Shown: in pieces, positions 6,277-13,644 of the stretch
Layout: each line of letters opens with the position of its first letter
Numbering within the stretch: position 1 is the first letter of the stretch
NCBI GenBank assembly: GCA_002712575.1
Contig: PATZ01000013.1
Coordinates: 8,216-22,324, forward strand
DNA length: 14,109 bases
Direction of reading: 5' to 3'
Origin: Methanobacteriota archaeon
GTDB taxonomy: Archaea; Thermoplasmatota; Poseidoniia; Poseidoniales; Thalassarchaeaceae
Made by a program: the position numbers and the translations under genes
The notes under the pieces: model-generated
What the model saw: only the letters and a program-made list of their open reading frames with translations
Told to the model about the DNA's origin: nothing
The model's database searches: none

Positions 6277-8346
6277 TCAATCCAAAACACGATTTCGATT
6301 TAGAGTCCCTCTTCGATTACCCGGCATATGAGGGTATGATGCAACGAGTCTAGATTCTGTTGTCGTGCCATCTTCCTCTTCTTCCATCTGGACCATTTTC
6401 TCCCACAGAATCTCAGCCAAGTCTTTGACATCCATTTCACATCCGATCGAGTCCAAACCATCTTTCACCATCACAGAGCAAAATGGACACCCTATCGCAA
6501 CTGTGTCTGCACCTGTTTCTGCCAACTCTTTGGCACGGATCACATTGACACGTTTATCGGCGTCCTCCTCCATCCACATCTGCGCGCCACCTGCTCCGCA
6601 ACAAAACGAGTCAGTTCCGTGCCGTTCCACTTCAACGTCTACTCCTCCGATGACTGCTCTTGGAGCTTCTACCTCGCCACCAATTCTTCCTAGATAGCAC
6701 GGATCGTGGAATGTTACACTATCTTCATGATCGACGATTCTCGGTAAACGCCCCTCGTCCTGTAATTTGGCTAGAATTTGCGAATGATGCAACACCTCTA
6801 GCTTATCTGCGCCATAGTCGGGATACTCCTTGCCCAACGTATGGAAACAGTGGGGGCAGGATGCCACGATCCTCTTCACGCCCAACTCTTGGAATGTGGA
6901 CACATTGGCCTCTGCGAGCATCTGGAATAGATACTCATTCCCTGCTCTCCTTGCTGGGTCTCCGGAGCACCCTTCTTGCATGCCCAATATGCCCACGTCC
7001 AATCCCGCTTCCTTCAACAGGGATATCGTGGCCCTCGCAACTTTTTGATTACGCTCATCGAAACTTGCCGCACACCCTACGAAGTAAATGTATTCGGCAG
7101 GCTCTCCGATTTTTACATCAAGATCACTGGCCCAGTCGCCTCTCTCATGAGCCCCAAATCCGTACGGATTCGAGCCGGATTCCAAATTGCCCATGGCGAC
7201 ATTCAGTTGCTCGGGATATTCCATGGTCTCCATCATCGCATTGCGTCGAAGATCTGTCAATTTCGGAACGTGTTCAATGTAAAGTGGGCAGGCATCGACA
7301 CAGGCGTGACAGGTAGTACAAGCCCACACTGCATCCGCGGAAAGACGTTCCATCATGGTCTCATCGGGAGTCTCTCCTGTGAGCAATATCGGAGCATGTT
7401 CATTGGCATATGATCGGACATCATGGACTATCTGCATCGGATTGAGCGACTTCCCTGATTCATATGCCGGGCACACGTCTTGACACCTTGCGCAGGAAGT
7501 ACAGGCCCATCCGTCAATGAGCTGCCTCCAAGTGTATTGGTCGAATGTCGAGACTCCGAAAGTATCGATATCCAATTCCTCAAGAGAAACAGCCATGCCG
7601 CTATCGTCAACTGCCAATGGACGCATTTTTGCCATAGGGGTACGATCGAAGAATAAGACATTGGGAAGCGCCATTACCAGATGCATGTGCTTGGAAAGAG
7701 GGATGAGGATGAGAAAGCAACATATGGCTGCCATGTGCATCCAATAAGATACGATCACAAAGGTGTCAGAAACTCCTGCCTGAGCCACTAAGTAGCCTAG
7801 AGGTTCCCAGAATGGAGATGGCCCCTCAGCAGACTCAACTACGAACGACGTCGTCGTAATTGTGAATATCAGGACAAGTATTGCATTTCCCTCTAACTGA
7901 GACTTGCCCTTCAACTTCTCAGGCGTAAAAACAACTCTTCTAGTCAAAGCTGCGACACATCCTATCAATGCAGACGTGTATCCCAGCTCGACCATCCCAT
8001 TCCATGGTCCAACGAGTATTTCGGGGAGGAAAGATCCAGAGAACCAATTCGCCGTGGCAAGATCGAACATATCGCTTGACAGCATAAGGAATCCCCAGAA
8101 CATCAGGACATGCAAACCCCCTGCTACCCGATCCTCAAGTACACGCTTCTGACCTAGCCATCCAGTTGCGACTTCCACCACTCTGCTGAACCAGGCATCG
8201 GTCCTAGGGTCTGAGCTGCCTCTTAGAACCAATCGAATCGCCTTCTGAACTTGGTAGACGAAGAATGCAATTGAGATGCCGCCCAATGCCAGGAGAAGCA
8301 TCCAGCCAGGGATGCCATTGTAATCGATAAGCAATGGGTGTTCCAT
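6277..8346 (-). CDS. Membrane Fe-S oxidoreductase, FadF/EtfD-like
   Basis: A 689-residue fusion of a cytochrome-b-like membrane domain and heterodisulfide-reductase-like modules. Residues 15-230 hold several membrane helices (near 15-35, 78-95, 118-138, 153-170 and 196-217), with candidate heme histidines at 79, 204, 220 and 222, as in NarI-like domains. Two 4Fe-4S motifs follow: Cys282/285/288/292 and Cys343/346/349/353. Two CCG-type domains come next, with key cysteines 425, 460, 497 and 500, then 550, 582, 583, 620 and 623. This order and length match B. subtilis FadF (YwjF) and mycobacterial EtfD, which carry electrons from ETF to menaquinone. The neighbouring acyl-CoA dehydrogenase supports that role. 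The frame opens at GTG 8385; the ATG at 8346 has an AGGAG nine bases upstream and is preferred. HdrD-like or lactate-oxidation roles are less likely. Confidence 0.85.
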   Translation of the reverse strand: MEHPLLIDYNGIPGWMLLLALGGISIAFFVYQVQKAIRLVLRGSSDPRTDAWFSRVVEVATGWLGQKRVLEDRVAGGLHVLMFWGFLMLSSDMFDLATANWFSGSFLPEILVGPWNGMVELGYTSALIGCVAALTRRVVFTPEKLKGKSQLEGNAILVLIFTITTTSFVVESAEGPSPFWEPLGYLVAQAGVSDTFVIVSYWMHMAAICCFLILIPLSKHMHLVMALPNVLFFDRTPMAKMRPLAVDDSGMAVSLEELDIDTFGVSTFDQYTWRQLIDGWACTSCARCQDVCPAYESGKSLNPMQIVHDVRSYANEHAPILLTGETPDETMMERLSADAVWACTTCHACVDACPLYIEHVPKLTDLRRNAMMETMEYPEQLNVAMGNLESGSNPYGFGAHERGDWASDLDVKIGEPAEYIYFVGCAASFDERNQKVARATISLLKEAGLDVGILGMQEGCSGDPARRAGNEYLFQMLAEANVSTFQELGVKRIVASCPHCFHTLGKEYPDYGADKLEVLHHSQILAKLQDEGRLPRIVDHEDSVTFHDPCYLGRIGGEVEAPRAVIGGVDVEVERHGTDSFCCGAGGAQMWMEEDADKRVNVIRAKELAETGADTVAIGCPFCSVMVKDGLDSIGCEMDVKDLAEILWEKMVQMEEEEDGTTTESRLVASYPHMPGNRRGTLNRNRVLD

Positions 8347-8459
8347 CCGGAATCTCTCCTGCGGGGGGGTGTCCCGTGGAACCACGTTGATTGCAATGAG
8401 GCCTTGAACATCACGTAAGTACGCGAAGGGGCTATCCCCAATACCGGGTACGAGAGGTC
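8347..8459. other. Divergent intergenic region, no clear TATA box
   Basis: This 113-bp space separates the leftward operon from the rightward mevalonate kinase gene and must hold promoters for both. I see no convincing TATA element about 26 nt before either start. Two weak symmetric motifs are present: GGGGCTATCCCC at 8428-8439 and TACCGGGTA at 8442-8450. GAGAGGTC abuts the mevalonate kinase ATG and may act as a short-spaced ribosome-binding site. Confidence 0.4.
8356..8360 (-). promoter_or_regulatory. Shine-Dalgarno-like site for the Fe-S oxidoreductase
   Basis: The minus strand reads AGGAG nine bases before the ATG at 8344-8346. It favours that ATG over the GTG at 8383-8385, from which translation would run through a G7 tract. 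Confidence 0.4.
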
Positions 8460-9425
8460 ATGGCAGAAGCGCGTGCACCCGGAAAGGCAATCCTTTTCGG
8501 AGAGCATGCAGTCGTCTACGGCCACCCTGCCGTTGCTGTTGCCATTGAAGCAGGCGTAAATGTCACGGTCTCAGATAACAAGGAATGGGCGGTTGAAGGT
8601 AGGCCACTGGACCCAATACGACACCCGCATCTGAAATCGATAATATCTAGGATGCCACGGGGTTCCGGCCCCTACTCTTTTCAGATATCTAGCACGCTTT
8701 TTTCTGCAGCTGGACAAGGGTCCTCTGCAGCCTTATCTGTAGCCGCACATCTTGCTCTTAGCAATCAAATCGGCGAATCTTCTAACTTGATAGACGCTGC
8801 CAGATCTGCCCATCTGGCGGAGGCAGCTGCCCAATCCGGGCGTGCCAGTCCGACAGATACGGCCACCAGCGCTCTTGGCGGTTGCGTCGTCGTCTCCTCA
8901 TCACTTCCACCCATGGTGAAGCACGTGTTCGGGGCAGAATTGGAAACGTCTGAAGGGCTTCGTACATGGGATGTAGGTACTATCGATCTTCCAGATGATT
9001 CCAACCCTCCATCGCTTGTCCTCGGTTTCACTGGGAACTCATCGAAAACAGGAAAAATGGTCGCCATGGTTGCAGATTTGATATCTTCGAACCCCGAACG
9101 AAAATCCGATTTAGATTCAATCGGGGACATTACTGCAATGGGGCTGGCCGCTCTTGCATCTGCTGAATGGGAAACAGTCGGTATGGCCATGAATGCATGT
9201 CAGAGTAGGCTTGAGGCACTTAACCTAAGCACGCCATTCTTAGAGAAGTTGATCACATCCGTGCGTCCTTATTCTCTCGGAGCCAAACTTACTGGTGCGG
9301 GCGGTGGCGGGTGTATGATGGCTCTGACGAGAGACCCCACACGTGTCGCTCAGATGATGGAACTACATGGCGCTAAAGCCATGATAAGCTCATTTCACAA
9401 CAAAGGAGCTCGGATTTTAGGCTGA
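8460..9425 (+). CDS. mvk: Mevalonate kinase (GHMP kinase family)
   Basis: Phosphorylates mevalonate in the pathway to archaeal isoprenoid lipids. All three GHMP motifs are present. Motif 1 is APGKAILFGEHAVVYGHPAV (6-25) with Lys9. The ATP-binding glycine-rich loop AAGQGSSAA (83-91) is slightly unusual, lacking the GxGLGSSAA form. Motif 3 is KLTGAGGGGC (276-285). The catalytic aspartate is Asp133 in GRASPTDTATSALGG (127-141). The GEHAVVYG signature is characteristic of mevalonate kinase rather than phosphomevalonate or homoserine kinase. Its 321 residues match archaeal mevalonate kinases. The ATG at 8460 starts directly at motif 1. It is first in the rightward run, 46 nt before tbp, which has its own TATA box. 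A mevalonate-3-kinase role, known in Thermoplasma, is not expected because the classical motifs are retained. Confidence 0.92.
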   Translation: MAEARAPGKAILFGEHAVVYGHPAVAVAIEAGVNVTVSDNKEWAVEGRPLDPIRHPHLKSIISRMPRGSGPYSFQISSTLFSAAGQGSSAALSVAAHLALSNQIGESSNLIDAARSAHLAEAAAQSGRASPTDTATSALGGCVVVSSSLPPMVKHVFGAELETSEGLRTWDVGTIDLPDDSNPPSLVLGFTGNSSKTGKMVAMVADLISSNPERKSDLDSIGDITAMGLAALASAEWETVGMAMNACQSRLEALNLSTPFLEKLITSVRPYSLGAKLTGAGGGGCMMALTRDPTRVAQMMELHGAKAMISSFHNKGARILG

Positions 9426-9442
9426 TTTCTCGCCACACCCCC

Positions 9443-9459
9443 TTATATACGGTATATAA
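9443..9459 (+). promoter_or_regulatory. tbp promoter: TATA box inside a 17-bp palindrome
   Basis: The sequence TTATATACGGTATATAA is two 8-bp complementary arms around one central G. The left arm (9443-9450) is centred 25-26 nt before the tbp ATG at 9472, which fits TBP/TFB placing the start site at or next to the ATG, so the transcript is probably leaderless. The right arm is a second TATA-like element facing the opposite way. The symmetry could serve autoregulation or a dimeric repressor. Confidence 0.7.
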
Positions 9460-9471
9460 CTGCGAAACACC

Positions 9472-10224
9472 ATGAAGAGTGATGAAGAACGCTTGACTGT
9501 AGTCAACGTAGTCGCATCTACAAGAGTTGCTGAAGAACTGGACCTGCCTGATATCGCAATCCAGCTGAATTGTGAATATGAGCCGGAGCAATTCCCAGGT
9601 GTCGTTTATCGAGTCGTGGACCCGAAACTTGCCATCTTGATGTTCCGATCAGGAAGAGCCGTGTGCACAGGCGGGAAGAATGAGGAGAATATCCACGAAG
9701 GAATCACTCGCATGATAGGGGATCTAAGAGCAGCAGGAATCGAGACGTGGGAGATAGAAGATGTCAAGATTGAGGTTCAGAACATGGTCGCCACATATGC
9801 ACTGCACTATCCCGAAGATTACGATGGAACTGCACGCATGGACGACATTAACACTCGTGTAATAGACCTTGAGGGAGGAGAAATACGTCCTGCTGATGAC
9901 GAAGAGATTGAAGTCTGGAATGCAATGACAAAGGAAGAACAAGAAAAGTTCGGTAAATTCCAGATCCGTGGAATAAAGCAGGGAGAACCACTGGCCACAA
10001 TGCCTAGGAAACTCAATCTGAACAACCTTACGTTCCACCTACCTTTCGACAAGGTGGAATACGAGCCAGAGCAGTTCCCGGGTCTGATTTACAGGTTAGA
10101 CTACCCGCGTGTTGTGTGTTTGATTTTCGGAAGCGGTAAGATGGTGATAACCGGCGCGAGAAGGAAAGATGAGATTTTAGAAGCCGTCCAATTCATCCAG
10201 GATGAGTTAGCCGACCTACTCTGA
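9472..10224 (+). CDS. tbp: TATA-box-binding protein with insertion in repeat 2
   Basis: The general transcription factor that binds and bends promoter TATA DNA and recruits TFB. It has the two-repeat saddle: repeat 1 about residues 8-92 and repeat 2 about 99-250. The four DNA-kinking phenylalanines are in place: Phe41 (EYEPEQFPG), Phe58 (LMFRSG), Phe201 (EYEPEQFPG) and Phe219 (LIFGSG). The minor-groove asparagines of the first strands are Asn12 and Asn104. Archaeal TBPs are usually about 180-190 residues; this one has 250. The surplus lies almost wholly inside repeat 2, as a run of about 65 residues rich in Asp and Glu between the VQNMVATYAL strand and the KLNLNNL helix (about 112-177). The frame is intact and codon usage looks like the flanks, so it is an insertion in a working protein. 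Repeat 1 has no such insertion. Confidence 0.95.
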   Translation: MKSDEERLTVVNVVASTRVAEELDLPDIAIQLNCEYEPEQFPGVVYRVVDPKLAILMFRSGRAVCTGGKNEENIHEGITRMIGDLRAAGIETWEIEDVKIEVQNMVATYALHYPEDYDGTARMDDINTRVIDLEGGEIRPADDEEIEVWNAMTKEEQEKFGKFQIRGIKQGEPLATMPRKLNLNNLTFHLPFDKVEYEPEQFPGLIYRLDYPRVVCLIFGSGKMVITGARRKDEILEAVQFIQDELADLL

Positions 10225-10237
10225 GAATACGACAAGT

Positions 10238-10246
10238 GATTATACC
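10238..10246 (+). promoter_or_regulatory. TATA box of the PKD surface-protein gene
   Basis: GATTATACC is centred about 26 nt before the GTG at 10268, the archaeal TATA-to-start-site distance. It therefore supports both a separate promoter for this gene and GTG as the first codon of a leaderless mRNA. It lies just after the tbp stop at 10224. Confidence 0.55.
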
Positions 10247-10267
10247 CTTGACTTCCGTCAGCGGGTT

Positions 10268-13200
10268 GTGTTGGACAGCCCACGCTTGCGAGATTTTGTA
10301 TTTTGGACAGCGGTTGCAATCCTATTGATTCCTGTATCGCCATATGATTCCGTATCCGAAGAGATACGCGAAGAAAAACTCGATCAGAGATTCTCATCTT
10401 CATCCGGTTCTGTCGATACACCTTCCTGGAAAATCAATGACCGATGGGTCTATGATGGGGAGTTGGACGTTTACGACTTCATAGCTAGTAGCGGCGTTTC
10501 AACCAACGTAAATACGCTCACAGGAACTCTCGATGTCCAAGTTACAGACGTATTGCAGATCGACATAGGAGGGATTCAGACAATTGCATATGAGGCCACT
10601 GGACAGGGAGATTATCGTGCAGACAACATACAACTCGAAGGTCAGAACGGAGACGTAATTGTCGAGATGGAGACTGTATCGTTAATCCGAGCTAGCGACA
10701 TGGCCGTTATCAGCCAGACAGCAACAATCGATATCGAATTCGACGGCCCGTGGTGGGTGTGCCTGCTCATAAATTGTAATATCGCATCAATAACTGCCGC
10801 TAACGAATATTGGCCTCCTCTTGAGAGACATGACTTCCCACTGTATGTGGGCGACTCATGGGTGAATAATTACACGGTGAATACGACTTATTCCGGCACG
10901 TCTGCGTATGTGGACATACCCCAGGACTCTTCTGAGCAGGTCGAGACAACATCTACCGTGGTGCAGGCTGGCTATCCTGGAGTTAGCCACTCCGGCTGTG
11001 CCGTGAGTTACAATGTAACTGCGACAGATGTCAATGGAAGCATAGTTGGTTACGGTTGGCACTGTGACTCAATAGGGAACGACGTCCTAACTCTGAATGA
11101 GGTTACACTCGGACTGATGGCGGAACATGAGATTCAATCCTCAAATCTTGCATTCAGGTCCACTGAGGTCCATGTGGACCTGGGATACCCCCTCTCACCA
11201 TTCAATCTTGAATCTCCCATATGGGTCAATGTTACAGATAGTTCTGGCACGCCCTTGCAAGATACTGATGTGGAAGTTAGTTATGATGCGACAGGTTTCG
11301 GGACAACTGTCACGACTGCTTCCAACGGATCAGCATTCCTTTCTCTCGATTATGGCGCGTATGGTGACGACTCGTATGTCGTCGGAGAGTACGGTTCACA
11401 CGGTATTTTGGCTAGAGTTGGAACAGATGACATAGGAGTCTCAACAGTTACACTCGACCCCGACATACATGAGGTAGATCTCAAACTAGAATCTGTTTCA
11501 ATTTCGGTTGAGCGCAACAGATCCGATACAATCGAAACCATCCCTTCGCCCTACGATGCTGTGCCGGGAGACATAGTTACCATCTCGGTACCGATTGTAA
11601 ATGACGGCCTAATGCAAGCACCCCCTGGCTTTGTGGAGGCATTTGGGAGCAATACAGGAACCATAGGCTTGGAATCATTCCCCTCTTTGCCTTCCCTCGG
11701 AACTTCTGTTGCTAACTTCGAGTGGACAGTCCCTGAAATAATGGGCAATGAATTGATCTCATTCTCGATAGATACTGGAGAATCCGACGGCAATCCTTCG
11801 AATGATGCTGCTGACATATTCGTCTACGTAGGCAGGCTTCCCTATGCTGATGTATCCATCCCCTCCGACCCTCTCACACTTACAGACGTCATCATCGACG
11901 CCACAGCATCGAATGATCCGGATGGCGGCGAAGTAACCTGTAAAATCGAATCTCAGATGCCCGATGGAACGGTTCAGAGTGCCATTGGTTGTACACATTC
12001 TCAGGCATGGTCGGATGATGGTCAATACAACGTAACAGTCACAATTACTGATGACGAGGGTGACATCAGCCAGGTAAGCACCACTGTGAATGTCCTCAAT
12101 CGCCCACCAGAAGCAACATTGCTGCCATATGATTCCTCGATTGTAATAGGTGATCAGATTACACTTCAATTGGAGAACGTAAGGGACCTTGATACGAATA
12201 CACCCACTTCACCGGTTGGTATCAGCTGGAATGAGTCCTGTATAGAGGGCACATTGGGCGTTTCATGCACATTCACCCCAAGTCAAGAGGGTGATGTGGT
12301 CGCATCAGTCACTATCGTGGATGATGACGGTGCTCAGACCACAATCAATGCAAATATACTGGTATTGAATGCGCCGCCAGTACTGGAATCCATCCAAGTC
12401 TGGTTCGGCCCAAACCGCCTATCGCAGGACTCAAGAGGCCTTTACACAGTAAATGAGGGCGATTTACTGAGATTTACGGCAGTGGCATCAGATAGTCCAG
12501 GCGACATGTCCACTTTGTCTGCAATATGGAGGCCAGATGCAGACTCATCGTCCGGACCGATCGTGGAAGACTACTCTCCCGACTTCGTCACAGAGTACGT
12601 GTACACCACATCAGGATTCCATCTTCTGGCCATAGAGGTATTCGATGATGACGGGGCATCAACTGGAATCACAACTGTGCCTATAGAGGTCATCAACACT
12701 CCTCCAACAATTGATCCAGTGTCTCCACCATTGCCGGTTTTCGAAGACTCCCCTCTTACGATTTCAGTCTCGGTAAGGGATACTCCCGGCGACTTGGAGA
12801 ATATTGAGATATGCTGGGATCTCGATTTGACTATGGATACATCAGCATCAGGTTCAGTAGACGACGACTGCGACTACACGGGTTCTAATTTTGATTATAC
12901 GTGGGGAGATTCTAATGCTGCTCCTACATCGATAATTTTACACATATCTGATGACGACGGCGCAACTGCTTCAGTCGAGATTCCTATAACTGTAAGGAAC
13001 AAGGCCCCAATTGCTCTCGGAGCAATCTCTGAAGAATCGCCCATGGAAGGCGACACGGTCATTCTTTCAGCCCAAGGATCATCAGATACGCCATACGATT
13101 TACCAAATCTGGATTACGCCTGGGACTTGGATATCATGTCTGATTCGAATGGAGATGGGGATTCTGGAAATGATAGAGATCTCATTGGATATTCCACTCA

Positions 13201-13639
13201 AACCACGTTTAACAAGGAAGGAACCAGGGTAGTTCGACTCATCGTAAGCGACGGGACTGAATCATCCTACTGGGATGTCGAGATATCCGTTAATCCAGCC
13301 CCGCAGCCATTCGGTATGATTGCAGTCTCAGCAGGCGTACTTGTCGTGGTAGCTTTCGCTGTGACTATGATTCTCCGGGGACGTGGAAAGGGGTCAAATG
13401 ATCCAGCCTTGAAAAAGCATGACGCCAGTAGAGAAACCAGAAGACCGATTAAGCCGAGTAAACCAATCCCCATTGAAAAAGAGATAGTCAATGAAGATCC
13501 AATACGCGAATCTATGGAGGACCTTGCAGAGAAACTCTACGGCTCCAAAACCGCTGCTCCGACTTCGCGATCTGATGACGATATTAGCGACATTTCATCA
13601 TCTTTGAGGGAAGCACTGATGGAAGACGACTCTTCCTGA
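10268..13639 (+). CDS. Giant PKD-repeat surface protein with cytoplasmic tail
   Basis: A 1123-residue type I membrane protein. Residues about 8-27 are a signal peptide or N-terminal helix (FVFWTAVAILLIPVSP). Residues about 55-330 form a region I cannot assign, with WKINDRWVYDG and YVGDSWVNNYTV as two similar W-containing blocks. An Ig-like segment (about 300-400) and a CARDB-like segment (about 405-522) follow. Five PKD/Ig-like repeats span about 525-610, 611-702, 703-810, 811-911 and 912-1011, most ending in an N-x-x-P linker. The last repeat carries an Asp-rich DSNGDGDSGNDRD loop (959-971) that may bind calcium. One membrane helix (about 1015-1037) precedes RGRGKG and an 86-residue charged tail. 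The GTG start is supported by the TATA box 26 nt upstream. Likely roles are adhesion or cell-envelope structure; no enzyme motif is seen. Confidence 0.85.
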   Translation: MLDSPRLRDFVFWTAVAILLIPVSPYDSVSEEIREEKLDQRFSSSSGSVDTPSWKINDRWVYDGELDVYDFIASSGVSTNVNTLTGTLDVQVTDVLQIDIGGIQTIAYEATGQGDYRADNIQLEGQNGDVIVEMETVSLIRASDMAVISQTATIDIEFDGPWWVCLLINCNIASITAANEYWPPLERHDFPLYVGDSWVNNYTVNTTYSGTSAYVDIPQDSSEQVETTSTVVQAGYPGVSHSGCAVSYNVTATDVNGSIVGYGWHCDSIGNDVLTLNEVTLGLMAEHEIQSSNLAFRSTEVHVDLGYPLSPFNLESPIWVNVTDSSGTPLQDTDVEVSYDATGFGTTVTTASNGSAFLSLDYGAYGDDSYVVGEYGSHGILARVGTDDIGVSTVTLDPDIHEVDLKLESVSISVERNRSDTIETIPSPYDAVPGDIVTISVPIVNDGLMQAPPGFVEAFGSNTGTIGLESFPSLPSLGTSVANFEWTVPEIMGNELISFSIDTGESDGNPSNDAADIFVYVGRLPYADVSIPSDPLTLTDVIIDATASNDPDGGEVTCKIESQMPDGTVQSAIGCTHSQAWSDDGQYNVTVTITDDEGDISQVSTTVNVLNRPPEATLLPYDSSIVIGDQITLQLENVRDLDTNTPTSPVGISWNESCIEGTLGVSCTFTPSQEGDVVASVTIVDDDGAQTTINANILVLNAPPVLESIQVWFGPNRLSQDSRGLYTVNEGDLLRFTAVASDSPGDMSTLSAIWRPDADSSSGPIVEDYSPDFVTEYVYTTSGFHLLAIEVFDDDGASTGITTVPIEVINTPPTIDPVSPPLPVFEDSPLTISVSVRDTPGDLENIEICWDLDLTMDTSASGSVDDDCDYTGSNFDYTWGDSNAAPTSIILHISDDDGATASVEIPITVRNKAPIALGAISEESPMEGDTVILSAQGSSDTPYDLPNLDYAWDLDIMSDSNGDGDSGNDRDLIGYSTQTTFNKEGTRVVRLIVSDGTESSYWDVEISVNPAPQPFGMIAVSAGVLVVVAFAVTMILRGRGKGSNDPALKKHDASRETRRPIKPSKPIPIEKEIVNEDPIRESMEDLAEKLYGSKTAAPTSRSDDDISDISSSLREALMEDDSS

Positions 13640-13644
13640 GGGTC

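Noticed and set aside
6365..7413. Plus-strand open frames opposite the Fe-S oxidoreductase
   Set aside because: The minus strand encodes clear 4Fe-4S and CCG motifs throughout, so these frames are coincidental.
8361..8371. G-rich run near the oxidoreductase start as a possible frameshift or slippage site
   Set aside because: It lies upstream of the preferred ATG and does not affect the conserved protein.
8428..8450. Hairpins GGGGCTATCCCC and TACCGGGTA before mevalonate kinase as a riboswitch or operator
   Set aside because: The stems are only four base pairs, which is too weak to claim as a regulatory element.
8765..9190. Minus-strand open frame of 141 codons within mevalonate kinase
   Set aside because: It is antisense to the GHMP motifs, with no recognisable features or promoter.
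9804..10002. TBP insertion as an intein or mobile element
   Set aside because: It is only about 65 residues, lacks intein splice-junction residues and motifs, and has no flanking repeats.
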